Shown: positions 11,103-25,501, counted from the stretch's first letter. The stretch: DNA of 64,000 nucleotides from Sympetrum striolatum (GCA_947579665.1 OX388350.1:90353152-90417151), one strand, 5' to 3'. Made by a program: numbers and translations. Notes: a model not told the origin generated them from the letters alone.

Positions 11103-12340
11103 TTGAAATCCCTTTTGTCTCTCCCCCATTCAATATATTCAAGACCTCTTCTACAATTGTCATTTTGCTCAGCCTGAATATGAACGGGGAAGTCAAGGTC
11201 AAACAGGAGGGTCGATGGAGGTACAGCAGCAACGCACTGTGTGCATTGGCATGCAACAACGATCCAGGTCACTTCATCCAACGCCACATCACTACAAATC
11301 ACGCACTGAAGAGACTCGCGAAAAAAAGAAGGAAAATATTGACCGATAAACCAGACGAAACGAGGGTCTTTCGTAGAAATCACTTAAACACAGAAGTTGC
11401 GAGAGGCATTAATGAAGCCGCTCAACCTAATTACGCAAATTAAACAGAATATGGCGATGAGAGCGAAAAATAAACACGAATTAAGGCAAAACACACGTTT
11501 AAAGCGTAATTAGTCCTTTTGCGCGAATCTATTTGTCTTTGGGAAGAAGACAATGCGAACTTTTGAGAGCAGCAGCGGCAGTCCTTGGAGAACAAAAGAC
11601 AAACCTCCTTCTCAAATAAAGAGGCTGTTCAAATGAACGCCGCCGAGTTGTAAGTAGATAGTGGCGTCACTGGGGAACACATCGAAGCTTCTACAATTTT
11701 TGCAACACAAACTATACTTCGGCAAGCACGGTATTCGTCTGGTCCATTCACGTTGTTCCTTCTCTCACATACATCATTCTGCTTTTGTTATTTCCATTTT
11801 TTCTTTAAACTACGTAAATCACATTCGTCTCTTTTGTGTGTTTTCCATTTAGGATACTCTCATTTAGTCATTCGGTCCGTGATTAATCTATTTGACCTTT
11901 TCATGCATTCAATTCCATACATTCCACATGCTTTATCGCTCAGGACTTTACAACTTTGAAAACTTATATTGATATATTCATTGAAATTATAGACATAGTT
12001 TTTGCATTATTTTTTCGCAAATGCATCATGTTTTTCCCTTAAACCCGAATGGGTTCAATGAGAGTTCCATTTGTTATGCAACACAAATCCCATCTGAAGT
12101 CGAAATCTTGCCAAACTCACTCCAGCAGGTCCGACTTAATCAATTGCTATGTTAATTCTAGCTCTGGAAGAGAAGCTGATAAGGGTGGAGTAAACACAGT
12201 ATCCTTGATGAATCCCCAATAGAACAAGTCAAGAGATCAAAGATTCAAGTAAAGAGTTTCAAAGGAGTAAAGTCCATTTTGTTACTGTACATACACCCTT
12301 TTAAGATGAAAATGCACATTACTATTTGAGCAACTCTGAC
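11103..12340. other. No recognised gene
   Basis: Overlapping open frames of 92 (plus, 11165-11443) and 103 codons (minus, 11072-11383) occur in a mildly GC-richer patch and match nothing I know. A TCAAGGTCA nuclear-receptor half-site lies at 11193-11201. The rest is AT-rich with pyrimidine-rich stretches. Confidence 0.45.
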
Positions 12341-12346
12341 CGTTTC

Positions 12347-12585
12347 TAAAATTTAAAGGCGGTCCTCAAACTAAATTCTCCCCATGAAAACTTGAAATGC
12401 AAATGGAGGATCGATGATTTCCCTCTACTTGAAAGGTAGCACGCAGATCGTGCCCTGGCGTCGAACCTAGGACCATCAGGGAAACGATCAACTGCCTGTA
12501 TAAAACGCATTTGTGTTCACATTTTTACGTTTCCATGTCATCGGAAAGGGATTTTAAAAAATCTTAAAAACCGCCGCGATATATT
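12347..12585 (+). repeat. Old, diverged family A relic
   Basis: Pieces in family A order: GGTCCTCAAA at about 12361 (head region), GGCGTCGAACCTAGGACCAT near 12459 (B-box-like core, complement orientation), and ATCGGAAAGGGATTTTAAAA with CCGCCGCGAT at 12540-12579 (the inter-core block seen near 59880-59930). About one and a half monomers remain. The C-terminal end of the 84-codon minus-strand frame at 12554-12808 falls in this repeat, which argues against that frame being a gene. Confidence 0.5.
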
Positions 12586-12589
12586 TTGA

Positions 12590-15500
12590 TTCACACTTGG
12601 TGTCGAACTCATATTTGGTAACATTTCTATGATTATTAATAAATACGTCTTCTGTGATTTTGAATTCTCTATCGGGATCTACAGTTGTAATTTTATAAAA
12701 ATCACCTTCGAGTGAGCTATCCATTAGTAACGGTCGTGCATACCGATAAAGCTGGAATTTAAACAACTCATTTGATCGATTTACCCTCATTACATAGGGC
12801 CTTTTCAAATTAAGATTTAAAGTAATAAATGCGTACTTTAATACTTCGGGAATTTAGATTGAATGTTTGTCTTCGCCGAGAATAGTCAAAAATAACTCCT
12901 TTGCCGCAAGCAAATCTCGTTTAGAACGTTGTTGAACATTACCGTATTTTCTATTCCACATTCCTAAAACTGAATTAAAGCTAACCGATAATATAAATGC
13001 GCTTAATTGGAGAGTGTTTGACTATAAACATCTCCATAATATTTTATTAATCGTTAACTAACGAGAAATGTTGAAAAATGGATATTTTCATCGAGGGAAT
13101 GTTCTTCGTAAAATTAATAATACGAATTAAGAGTAACTTTAACATTGATTTCTATGTTTGCGGTTAGAGATTTTTGAATTCTTCGATAGCATGCGTTGCA
13201 TTCTTCCAAAACCAATTTCATTTCCTTCAATGCTGCTTCGATACTCGTCGTCCCGCGGATTTTAAGCGTAATAAGAAAGCGTGTGTTGAGGTCCGAAATA
13301 TTTGAGAGGAATTGGCGGCGAGCCCTCGGACTTGGGAAAGTGTGGAAATCCTGTTTTACGAGAGGACTAAGCCCCGTATTCCAGTTTATGCTGCGGTGTG
13401 TTATCTTTGCGGTGCAGAACGTTTTATGCAGACGATAACTCAGCCGCGGATGTCCGAATAATTACGGCACGCATACCAAAGTACTCTCTAAACACGGTTA
13501 TCTCCAGCGGTCTGTTCGCCTTTATTCGATGCGCCTTCTCACGTTTATACACAAATACACATACAATAACGGCGTCACAATAATCTCTCATATTCCGGCA
13601 CAATATAAGTACACATTATATCTCCATCATTTACTATATTTACTCACTGAATTTGCTCCAAACACATTCACAAATGCTTCCATATATTATTTTCATTCTT
13701 CGAACCACGCATTTTTTCAATGACATCCGTCAAATCCTCTTTAATTCTGCTCTCCCAATATTATTACACTCCATTTAATCCATTTCTTGGCTCACCGAAC
13801 ACTTCTTGCTCAACTTTCTATTCTTCTTCCTTTATATTTTCCCCAAGCAAACACACTACGCCATTTCAACCTTCTCACCTTTTATGCTCATGATAAATTC
13901 ATTTCATTATTTTTTTTAATCCAGTCCAACAACAATTTATTTTCGATTATCGATCTATTATCCGCCTAAGATCACCTCTCTCTAAAATTATAGAAAACAA
14001 ATGAAGATGTATTGTTGGATGCAATCGAAGAGAAAAGAGATGACAACTTGCGTAATAACTTAACTTCTCTGTAATTAAAACCCGACATTGGATGGTTTCT
14101 TCACAGATTTTAATAAAAGTTACTATCATCAATTAGCTTTTTTAATTTTCTGGTGTTCTCGGAGAAGAATTCCTTGTTTCGATGTTATTATCATCGAAAG
14201 ATTCGTATTTTGCTCAATCTATGAATACCAAAATATACCCCCATAGAAACCACGGAATTGTACAATCAACTTCGAGAGAATCTCTTTAAGATAAATTCTT
14301 ATTCACAGAACATCCGCACCAAGTGCTTAGATTCTGTTTTATAATCTGCTTAAAGTCGGATTCCCTCCTAATCCCCGATATTCCTTTTGTTCCCATACAC
14401 ACACACACACACAGTCCACACCTCTTGGCGTCACTCGCGCAGAGGATAGCATAAATTTGTTTTCACATTTCATTGCGATAGACGATCATGTATTTGCATT
14501 GCCACTTATTCTACGAGGAAATATGGAATCAACTAGTCTCCTGGTATTTGACAGAAGTGAAATTAGAAAACCTAACAGCCTTCAAACAACCTGAATGAAA
14601 TTTCACAACCCTTGATTTAGATTACAGTTTCCGATCTGCCATTTCTGCTTGCTGCGACTATCCGAATCATTCGCGAGATTCACTACAGCGCAGTGTATGC
14701 AAGTAGCAGAAGTCGTTCATTCGATGCTTCATTTCTGGGAAGTCGAAGGATATCCACGTATTCCTTCACTATCTTACCGATAAGGAATTTTAGCTGCTTT
14801 AGAAGGTCTGATACTTTCGGTCAAACTGAAGCATAATCGAAAGCTAGACAATGGGGAATAATGACGATGCTGAAAATGCATGCGCTATCCACATTCATCA
14901 GAATGGTATTTGAAACAGGAGGACTAGGATATTGATTTTACAAGATACGTTGAGGATTCCATCTCATTGATTGAGCATAACTGGACGAAGTTTTGAAGTG
15001 ATGACTTTAAAATAAATTGCCCAACGCTATCCGAGGCAATAAAAACGTACTATTCGGTAAACAACTGAACACATTTTTCCTAACTAAAACTTACTATAGT
15101 GCAAATGAATTTGTGAATGATGGTAACCTGTAAAAAGAGATGAAATGTTTTATTAAGAATAAAATCTATGCTGTATTATAATTCAATGTATGTTGTAATG
15201 TGTTTCTAATGTTAATTTCAGTGTGCTATGTCGATGTGATTATTGATGACTTGTCCTATACATCAATTTGTATGTCTTTCGATCAATAAAAATAGCCAAT
15301 ATTGTGCGAGATATTTCCACCTGACGTTCTAGCGGTTTCCTTCCCATAAAATGTGGAATTTCAAGAGTCCTCTTCATTTCGATCGAGATTCCCCTCCGTC
15401 TCCGTTATTTACATCCGCGTGCCATTTCTTCTAAACTTCAAAAGCGTTCTTTTAATTCGACTCCATGCCACCAGATGGCATTCTTTCCACCCAACGATCG

Positions 15501-18500
15501 CCTTCTCCTTATTCTCTTTTTTCTCGCACACATTTATTTTCGACGCTTTCCTCACCTTCTCTAAAAACCCCTTTGTCTACCATTAGATATCTTGAAATAA
15601 ATGTTTCTTTTTCCTATCTACAATTCTTCCTTCGTCAAATTTGAAAATTATAAGAACTTTTAGATCTTTTTAACAGAATTCCTGTAACATTTTAACATAT
15701 CCTTTTAGCATTACAAGTGTTACCGCCTATAAAGCCAGAAAAGACATTTAGGCAGAAATAAGAGAGTCCGACCAAACTCTAGCATAACAAGTAGCACTTT
15801 CGACGGAAGCGGTACCGGCTTCGATACCCGTAACAGCCCTTTTTTCGCAAAGAGTGCTGTGGCTTTTCCGGACTTCAAAATTAATGCCAAATACAAAATA
15901 TCGTCATAATCATTATTCGATACCTTGAATGAGTCTACGGAGGAATATGAATTATTACTGTGGATGACATTTAAAAGTAGAGAGCAATGTGAATGCACGA
16001 AGATTAGCTTCCGTGATTATAGGTGAGGATGAGTCACTGCTGTGAAGAGTCCCCTTTTTACGCTGGAAATGCTGTTCTGTGGTGAAGCTGAATTCAGTCG
16101 ACGCAAGAGGTGAATAAGAAAATGATTAATACGAGTGATAAAAGAGGAAAAGATGGATTTCGAATAGTATGCGTTCGTGATAGGATCAGTTCAAATACGC
16201 AATTAAGTAAGCGCGGGCATTTTATGTCGGCTGAACGGCCAACATGTAATTTAAAAAATCAGTTCATAATACGTGGATGGAACCCGAATTAATAAACGTG
16301 AGAAAATATGACAAATGGAGAAACTGGGACAGAATCGGGTTGTTTTGGGCGGCTGAGAATGAAATGTATTGGGGGCAGAAAAAGCGAATGAATGTGACGG
16401 ATGGTTTAAGGGAATACATTTAAGCCATTTGAGTATTTCAAATAGTATATGGAACAAAAGACCTTGTCTTATTTGGAGCCGTTATATGAAAATGTCATAA
16501 TTTCGTCGCTAAAATCAGAACATGGTCACAAAGGTGGCCGTTACCTCGATGTATTTCCTTAATGATTTCCATGGAGATATAATTAATCGATTTCACGTAA
16601 TAAGGCTGATCAGCTTCCCCATCGTGCTAACATTAAAACGTCACCCACAATTTCACATGTCCGAAACACGCACCTTCGTTATCGTTTTGAAATTTTTCAA
16701 CTATTACTTTTTCAAGATAGATTCAGTGATTGCTAAACAGAGGTTAAAAGAATCCTTCCTCTAACGTGTTTGATAAAATTGATTCTTAATTATTGCTTAA
16801 ATATAGCGTTTCAAATATCTCATCATATGACTGAGATTTTACTGCTACTCGTAACAACTACGAAAACATTTTTGGGCGAAATGAACATGAATCTCCATCG
16901 GATTCAGTTCAACCAATTCCATGGCAAGCGATGGAACAATTGTGTTTCGGTCGACTCGAATATGCCTCAGAAGTACGATTCCTTTTGAATTTAAACATAT
17001 CAGACTGGAAATGAGATTCGCCTGCTATGTATGTGACTCAAAATGCAAAAGTGCGCCGAGGGTTGCATAAGATCGCAGGCAAAAGAGCAGCCATTTTATT
17101 ATTTAATAAGCAAGTTTTGGTGTTAGCAAAGCCATAAGTTATCAGAAGGCACTGCCTTCTTAGGAGAATCCTATCCATGAGGGGGATGAAACGGCTGTGC
17201 CACGTCAGTGCAGTGACCCGATGAATAACATTTGAGATAATGTTAAAATTAAGACGATGAATACAGCAAATAACGAAACAAATATACATATATAAAGATA
17301 CTTTTTCCTCTATATTAAAGGATGTCACTGATAAAATACATTTTATGTTGCAGGAGGAATTAAGTTAGCAGTGTTAATCGCGTCCTCGCTGCAATCATCT
17401 GCAACAGCTTTTTGACTTAGTCAGAGACTCAAACATCAGAATATTTGAGTGCTTGTTGAAGAGAAATGGCCGAACGCGGAATTACTGAGAGCGCGGATAT
17501 TATTGTCATTGCAACTCTGTTCCATCGCTTTAAATCATTCGCCTCTTCCCATCGTTTTCTTTCCCTTCTCTTTTTCGAAAGCGAAACCGGTATTCGTGGT
17601 TTTTTCCCCAACTTTCTCTTTCACCTGAAAATCTGCAGAATGGAATTAGAGACGGCCACATCGTCCGAACTAGGTGAGGAAAATAAAGTTGTTCGCAGTT
17701 GAAATTATTACACTCGCTTAAAATCTAGTTCGCAAAATTCGGAGGTTCTCATAAGAAAGGCTTAAACAAAATAGTCTATACGTATCGTTTAATGTTTATT
17801 CTTATTTTACTTATAAAACCAAGCTACAGCGTAACTTAGTTTAGATAACACTAACTTTGGCTCAACGCCCTTTTCCACTTTATTTTCAAGTATCTATTCT
17901 GTCACTTTCATGACATTATAGCAATTACATGCATACCTGAATATTAAATTTCACATACGACATACATAAATACATCAAAATTTTGATACATATAATTATG
18001 CAATAATTTTCACTCCCACGAGTCTTGTTCTTTTTTCTCTATTGTTTTCCTCTGATTGTTTCATAATCAAGATAATATTATAGAATAATTACATTAAAGA
18101 CGAAAGTGGGAGTAGCTTTTTAATTTGAAGTATTATTTCGACCACTTTCCTACTATGAAATGACCATATAGCACAAATATTGTCGTCAATCGTACGGTCG
18201 AATTCAGAATTCGATAGTTATTTTATAAATACGGAGAGTGGATGTCAAACTATTATAAACCAAGGCTTTGATTAAACGGTTGTTCCGAAAAACGAAAATC
18301 AAATATACCGAGGAGAATACTCAGCGTACGAGATTTCAAAAGAATGACATTTCACAAAGTAGTTGATGCCCATTTGTGATTCAACTTCCAAATTTATCAT
18401 TATCTATACAATTTATATAAAAGGGCTTGAAATAGATATTCATCACCACGAATATTCGCCATTCAATTCAGCCGTTCTCAACCGTCGCCTGTTTCTCATA

Positions 18501-20700
18501 ATTCGCCTTTGAATTCCATATTCAGCAGACGGCTTTCTGTAAATATTATTTTATAAGAATTATTCTTCGTTAACACCTCGACGAAGTTCTCTATTAGTTT
18601 CTCCTTATTTATGTGCCACCGCATCTCACGACCTTATCTCCGATGACACACTTCATAGATTGCACCAAAAATACTCCATAAACTACATTCCATGTAAAGG
18701 GAGTACCCGAAGGGGTTTCGTTTTAAATACGGTCGATAAGGTTTAAAGTACCGTGATTGAACTTAGTATTATGAATTCCTTTTGGCTTCAATTTGCATTT
18801 AAAATGTCTTCGCCGAATAATTCTTCTCATCTAGAACCCCTTTAACGCTAGCTCAGTTGAAATTCCGCAAATTCAGAGGAACTTAACGTACAAAGGCTTA
18901 AACTGGAAACTCTCTAAAGCAAAGGCGCGCACAATACTTCTCTTTATTTTTCATTCCCCGAGGCGTTCAACGAAGGTAGAACCATTTCCTCCGACGTTTT
19001 ATTGCTCGTCCTTTGCCCCCTTTATTATCTCATCTCTTCAAGGATTTGCGTCAACCGTCTTTTGTCTCTCAGACTCTTCATTTCCCACCATATAATGAAA
19101 GCATTATCATCGACTTTGAGGTTTTGTCATCGGATGAAAAGAGGGACAACGCCGCACTTTAAACCTCTCTTTAAAGAATGCCACACTCCGGCTTTGCAAA
19201 ACCATAGAGGTCACTTTCGAATTAACTTTCCGTAATTAACGACTGAAAGTTATTAACAAAAGGATTCGGCACAGGATGAGGTGCACCTCGTTGGGAAAAC
19301 AGTCGAAAAAGTGCGGCGACGCCGGGGATTGAAACCGGATCGCGGATGCAGCCTTCAAAAGCAGAACCTGAGGATGGCTCAAATGCGGCCTTTCTTCTTC
19401 CGAATGACTTCCGGAAAGTATCCCCTTGGAAGAGATCTTTTACCACGATTTTGGACAATTTGCACATTTTTGGAAACTCCACTCGAAGTGCTTTCGGATA
19501 CCAAAGGCCATTGAGTTAAGACCCTTTAATTAGGCTTATTCTTCGGGTTTAATGTGTTTTGAAAAAAGATTTACGTGAAAATGTAAAATAGTAAATTACG
19601 ACAACGATATAAGTTAAAGATAATACGCATTCCTTCCTGGAATGCAGGAAATTATTCGAAATAAATTGATTTCATAACAGCAGTGAGCGACAGTGCGCGT
19701 ACAGAAACATGCAAGATAGACGCGTTAGAGGAATACAATTTTTATATAATGATTGTGGGCAGAGATAAAGCCTAATTCTTATACCCCACACCATTTTCTA
19801 GTCGAAATCGGGTGATTTGAAAAGCCATTCATGAAAAATGTGCTATGCCCTCTTCAGCAAGATAATAAAGCCTTCCGATACTTATTTAAAGTAAAAAATG
19901 AACTACAAGCATCGATATAAAAAAGAAGAACGCCATTTCATTAGTTGGAACATCAATAACTCACTGATGAAGCGATTCTAATTTGAGTAATGTAAATAGA
20001 AAATAAATCTGATATCAAAATAAATGAATGGAAACTAAACGAAGTAGTACGTCTAGCGTTAGAATCTATACTTATCAGCTTTCATGTCACGCGTTGTATT
20101 GTCTAAAGAAGACATTAAGTTGGGGACACTATTTTTTAGGGCTCCACTGTATTTGAATGCAAACATTTGAAAGAATGCCTCGCGATATTTACAACTTGAC
20201 TATCTATTATTATTAACAGAATATGCTCTACCGCTCAAAGTTATTATATTAGAAACGAACTGAAAAGTCTTAAATTTGGTTCTAAATTGTCTGAGTTCGT
20301 GTCGGCGTCCACGCCATACCCACACTACAACTACGTTTGCAATCTTACACTGGGATCAAATTCTTTTCAGTCTATATTCCATAATTATCATCCTTAATCT
20401 CTCTTAAAAATGAATACTTGACGATCTTCGTTGTTTGCATTATTAATTTTGCAACTCTATATACTCTTCCTCAAAGACTTTTGATTTAATTGATCAAATT
20501 AAAGGGATCGACAGAATCAGTTCAGATCTGAAATAAAACTGCAAATACTTGAGATTTCAGGCAAACTGTTTCTGAATCGGCTTCATTTGTATTGAGCTGT
20601 AATTGTCTGACTACTTTTCGTATTTCTTCATCGCCAATGGCATTCGGATCCTACGTAGTCATCGTCTGTAAAATGACTGAGTTTAAAATTTAAAACATTG
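12590..20700. other. Eight kilobases without recognisable features
   Basis: AT-rich sequence with only short open frames on both strands and an AC microsatellite at 14397-14412. 13500-13960 is pyrimidine-rich on the plus strand, which inflates short hydrophobic frames. A weak tRNA T-arm-like motif (complement GGTATCGAAGCC) lies near 15820-15840 without a matching A box. No exon, RNA gene or element end can be supported. Confidence 0.5.
14397..14412. repeat. (AC)n microsatellite
   Basis: Eight AC units in otherwise unremarkable sequence. Confidence 0.9.
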
Positions 20701-20701
20701 A

Positions 20702-20809
20702 TAAAAGTGCTTCGACAGCTTAGATCATTTCGCTCGTGCGCCCCCACCGGGAATCGAACTCGGGATCACCGCAGCAAGATATGCTGTCCACTTGGCTACC
20801 CGGGAGCCT
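20702..20809 (-). mobile_element. tRNA-derived SINE, family 2, copy 1
   Basis: On the minus strand the head reads like a tRNA: GCTCCCGGGTAGCCAAGTGG holds an A-box (GTAGCCAAGTGG), and CCGAGTTCGATTCCCGG holds a B box and T-arm. It continues into a body, GCGAAATGATCTAAGCTGTC then GAAGCACTTTT, which recurs at 51551-51580. The shared non-tRNA body marks both as one SINE family rather than a tRNA gene; the acceptor stem also pairs poorly. Transcription would be by RNA polymerase III if still active. Confidence 0.75.
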
Positions 20810-20821
20810 GTAATGTCTTTT

Positions 20822-21740
20822 CCCCTCTCCCGTAGCCTTATTATCGTTACTCTACGTATATGTGTTACTGCAGATCAGTAGTTTCTTATTCAATTATCCT
20901 CTGAGTGCATAAATGCGTTCCTCAATTGCTTCGCTCAGTTCTTAGGTAATCGTCATTATTAAACAAAAGCTGAAATAATATTGGATTCTGATACTAAATA
21001 CTTGTGATGTGAAGAATCATTTCCGCAGATGATAAAAGCAGCTCTATTCACAGAGAACGCTTCTTCTGAAGAAGACGAAGTTGAAGAGTGAATGCATATT
21101 AGCGTTATTTGCAACTAAATGTTGCAGATTAGGCTTCGCATAACTGCAACTAAATATAAATAAATAAATTCCTAGAGTTAGAAAACGTTCCAATAGCAGT
21201 CGAACCTTTGCGCTTGATTCCATTGTTGATATTTACATTCCTAGCAACTGTGTTGACTTTTATAATTTAGTTAGTTTTTGTCGGATCCATTTTAATCTGC
21301 TACACGTAATTGGATTTGTACGTTTGTGCTCACTAGATACAAACAGACGCCATAACATAAAATGTTTGAAATAGAGTAGGATTTACGAGTTCAAATTCAA
21401 CTCAACGAAGTTGGGAGATTTCCAACTAAAAACTTTCTTGGATATTTCAAAACAAAATAATCACATTGGAAGATAAATGAAGAGAGAATTTAAATATTAA
21501 AAACTGTTTTTCAAGCTAAATGTTTTAAATGAAGGAGGTTCCCGCATAGACCAGCCCCCTTTAATTTATAAAAACACAGATATAACTTGTGAATTAAGGT
21601 TTGCGGAGTTGAACACGATATTAACTGAAGTTGTGTACAATTCTATTAAAACTACCTCGACGTTCGTTTGACACATTGAGTGTGAAAATGTGAGCTTCGA
21701 CGGTTTTTATAAAATTAATAACTAATGCTTCTGAGAGAGT
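20822..21740. other. No recognised feature
   Basis: AT-rich sequence between the SINE and the GC-rich island. Only short chance-length frames are present. Confidence 0.5.
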
Positions 21741-21749
21741 GTTGCGCGA

Positions 21750-21960
21750 GCTAAAAAGCGCTGCCCGAGGACCGATTCTTTCCGGACGATTATAAGTGAC
21801 GAGAGAGATTGCCGAAGGGGGCCCGATTTTAAAATGTCCATCGAAGGGGCCCCGGGGCCCGGCAATCGGATTCCAGAGAAACAAGCGCTTTCATTCGGGG
21901 ACAAGAGCCATCCATGTCCCTTATATTTCCCGGGGGCCTACATCGCAAGGACAATGCTCT
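21750..21960. other. GC-rich island of unknown function
   Basis: A sharp rise in GC content with several G/C runs, including GGGGCCCCGGGGCCC around 21847-21861 and GGGGGCCCGATTTTAAAATG at 21817-21836. CCGATT at 21823 and AATCGG at 21865-21870 could pair. Open frames of 60 and 87 codons on the minus strand span it but match no known family. Possible explanations are a CpG-type regulatory region, an unrecognised exon or a foreign repeat. Confidence 0.3.
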
Positions 21961-21969
21961 CCCCTTAAA

Positions 21970-23005
21970 TGAACCCATCGCCTTCAACGTACGTCTCCCA
22001 TTGCTAATAAAGCAGCTGTTTTAACTTACAAACTGGACTACGCGTCGATAGATATTTGCATCGAGTGCAGATTTTTAAGGAGATTTCGAAATAGCGGCTT
22101 AAATAAAGCCGCCTGAAGAAGGAAGAGCTATTCACATGTATCACACATTTATTGAAATTCTAAAGGAACGCTCCTATACTACTATTATCTATTATATAAT
22201 ACACTCTCTTAAATTTAATATAGTCAGACAACGCTATTTTTTGAGGGTGATTCTCAAAAGAAGTTCAAAAACAATGACTGTATAAATAATAGAACGTTTA
22301 AACGAATATAAATGAAGCAGTATAAATCGGTTCCTTTTCACATCACAACGTGGACTATTGAATCACTACAGTTTCTCTTCCATCATGAATGAACTTGCTT
22401 AACGACATAACCTACCCTCTGTACTTTTCTGGGGATGATTCGACAGGCACTAAGCATCGATTAATAGATTTATCGGCCGATAATAGCAATTAAGGCCAAG
22501 AGGTTGATTTATACATAAATGGGATAATTTCGATTTGCCTTTCTTTTAAAAACCCCATAAATAATCGGTAAATAGTGGATCAAATTTTACAGTACGCACT
22601 GAAATTTAGGTGTACAAGAATTTTAAGGTTATTTCTTAACTCCGACTAACGCTGTCGTTATTAACTGGGGGAAGACAAATTCTTATTAACATTTAACGTG
22701 GCATAATAGAAGAATGTTTGAAGAGATGAAGGCTAATTATTAGGCCAATAAAGAAGAGCAATAACATTGTATGCCAGAAGACCTTTATATAGACTGTAAT
22801 GCATGATTAAGTAAATTATTTATAATTTTCTTATGTTAAATATGTAATTTGACGTCATCTACTTTCCAAAAAAGGCGACTAATACGTATATGACAATGCA
22901 GTTACGCTAACGTAAGTTTTGTGGAAAATGCTAATTAAAGTTACATAATTTAAATTTCAAATGAGAGAAGAGTAATATTGCTATTAAAATTAACAATGAA
23001 TGCCT
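21970..23005. other. No recognised feature
   Basis: AT-rich sequence up to the next family B copy, with no open frame above chance length. Confidence 0.5.
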
Positions 23006-23009
23006 TTTT

Positions 23010-23710
23010 ACTTTCTCCATATACGAAGTATAGAGAAAGTATTGTTTTTATGAAAAAAATCGACTTCGAGATTTCAACAGAAATACATGTTTTGGGGTTC
23101 CTAGAACACGTTTTGACCATTTTCGGAATGATGTCTGTGTGTATGTGTGTGTGTCTGTATGTGTGACTGTGCTTGTGGGCGCTCTAACGTGAAAACTATT
23201 GGTCGTATCAATACCAAACTTCATATATAGTACTGTGGTGTGTGCTGTCAGAGTTGATTAGTTTTTAGTGTAAATCGGTCAACCGGAAGTCGAGCTTCAT
23301 TCATCAAAGCTCATTTCCGGTTTTTACAATATCTCCGTAAATATGATATTTAGGTATATACTATTATTTACAAAACTTTTAGATAATGTAATTTACTATA
23401 ACTTTTGTAAGAAATATATTTTTGTATCACTGATTGTGTAGGATTTATTCATGAAGTACTGATAAACCGGAAATTGCTGATTATGTACGTTGTGGGCGCT
23501 CTGGGCGCTGCGGCGAAAGGCCAATTCATCTTTTTTCATCGAGCATGTCCCGAAAAACATTATTTATAATGTTTGTGACGTAAAAGATAATATGATATAA
23601 ATTAATCACTTATCTTCCAAGTTTAGATTGAATATAGAGTTCGAAAATACTGTCGTACATAAATATTTACATCTTATATATGGAGAAAGTCATGTGCTGG
23701 CAACATCAGA
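23010..23710 (+). mobile_element. Family B repeat, copy 2
   Basis: Begins ACTTTCTCCATATACGAAGT then ATAGAGAAAGT, directly after CTTTTT, and ends ATATGGAGAAAGTCATGTGC then AACATCAGA followed by TTTTT. A TGTGTG tract sits at 23131-23164 and a single sub-repeat unit (GGGCGCTCT ... AACCGGAAGTCGAG ... CACTGATTGTGTAGG) follows, so this copy is shorter than copies 3 and 4, which have two. A 20-bp palindrome, AAACATTATTTATAATGTTT, lies near 23557-23576. No protein is encoded. Confidence 0.8.
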
Positions 23711-23724
23711 TTTTTGAAGAATGT

Positions 23725-24500
23725 ATAAATTCAATAGGTAACTTAAGATATATAGATTTTCGAATGTGTATTATATATTTAAAAAGGTTTTTCACAGTTT
23801 TATTATTGGAATAAATTGGTTAATTGTCTATATAATCATTAAAGATTGTACCGGCGTCTACTATTTTTAGAATATTTGCGTTGATTGATGCAACTATCTG
23901 CAATCTGTGTGATGCGCCAAAGGAAAGAGAATCATCCAATATGATGATTCATCTTAGAATAGAAATTCCATTTGCAAGTAACATCGAAGGACGAATGCAA
24001 TTGAAAATACGGATGCACAAAGAAACTCTCAAGAACCGGAAGCGCCAGATCAATAATAGCGCAAAGGTTAAATTAGCCGATCAGCAGCTTTTGTTCATTG
24101 CATTGGAATCTTAAATTTAGAAGTTCTTCCTAAATTTCCATCATAAATGATATTCAATATTAAACTCGGTATATTTCAAAATCTAAAAATAAAACTTAAA
24201 ATAGCTCTTGAAAATCAACGGATTATTAATTAACCACAGATATTTGGGCAGCTGCATATTCTGATTCCAATTTCCATTTCAGTGATTCTATCAGTATAAT
24301 AGGGATTTAATTGATACTCCCTCACAGATATCCAAACCAAAGGCTCTTGTTGATTGAGAAATGGGAAAAAAAAGAATTGCGAACGGCTAAAGTAAGGGAT
24401 TAGGGAAACCATTCACTTTCTGCCGAAAAGCAGCTTGTAGAGTTAGTATGAAGATCTTCTTTTTGCGTTTGTTTATCAATCAGGCTGCTTTAATTATTAA
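23725..24500. other. No recognised gene
   Basis: A 77-codon plus-strand frame at 23881-24114 is unrecognised. The interval is otherwise AT-rich and featureless. Confidence 0.45.
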
Positions 24501-24504
24501 AATT

Positions 24505-24604
24505 ACGAGTAAAATGTAGCTTGCATAATGAAAGCATATCGATAGCATACATTTCGACAAAGTCGACATTATAACGAGCGGGTCCCCAAAACCACCAGAA
24601 AAAA
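24505..24604 (+). repeat. Family A head fragment, left side of a split copy
   Basis: TACGAGTAAAATGTAGCTTG and the degraded hairpin CATAATGAAAGC, then a GCGGGTCC block, match the family A head (for example 63148-63225). The match stops in an A-run where the family B copy begins, and the rest of this A copy resumes at 25632. This shows a nested insertion. Confidence 0.8.
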
Positions 24605-25459
24605 TCTGATGTGGCCAGCACATGACTTTCTCCATATATAAGATGTAAATATTTATCTACGACAGTAATTTCGAACTCTATATTCCATCTAAACTTGAGA
24701 TGAGTGATTAATTTATATATTATTATCTTTCACGTCAAAAAACATTATAAATAATGTTTTTCGGGACATGCTTGATGAAAAAAGATGAATTTGGCCTTTC
24801 GCCCATAGAGCCCAGAGCGACCACAACGTACATAATCAGCAACATCCGGTTTGTCAGTATTTCATGAATAACTCCTAAACAATCAGTGATAAAAAAATAT
24901 GTTTCATACAAAAGTTATAGTAAATTAAATTTTCTAAAACATTTATAAATAATAGTATATACCTAAATATCATATTTATGGAGATATTTTGAAAACCAGA
25001 AATGAGCTTTGAAGAATGAAGCTCGACTTCCGGTCAGCCGATTTACTCCAAAAACTAATCAACTAAACGACTGTAATAAAAGTGCTATATATGAAATTTG
25101 GTGTTGATCCAAAAAATAGTTTTCATGTTAGAGCGCCCACAATGTACATAATCATCTTCTTTCGGTTTATCAGTATTTCACGAATAACTCCTAATCAACC
25201 GGTGATACAAAAATATGTTAAATACAAAAGTTATAGTAAATTATATTATCTAAAACTTTTATAAGTAATACAATAGACGTATATATAATATTTATGGAGA
25301 TATTTTGAAAACCGGAAATGAGCTTTGATGAATAAAGCTCGACTTCCGGTTAACGGATTTACTCCAAAAACTAATCAACTCTGACAGCACACACCACAGT
25401 ACTATATATGAAGTTTGGTATTGATACGACTTTTCGTTTTCACGTTAGAGCGCCCACTA

Positions 25460-25501
<42 letters not shown>

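Noticed and set aside
12554..12808. 84-codon minus-strand frame with protein-like composition
   Set aside because: Its end lies within a family A relic and no homology is recognised, so I did not call it a gene.
20741..20809. tRNA gene on the minus strand
   Set aside because: The copy at 51468-51581 shares the flanking body, so it is SINE-derived.
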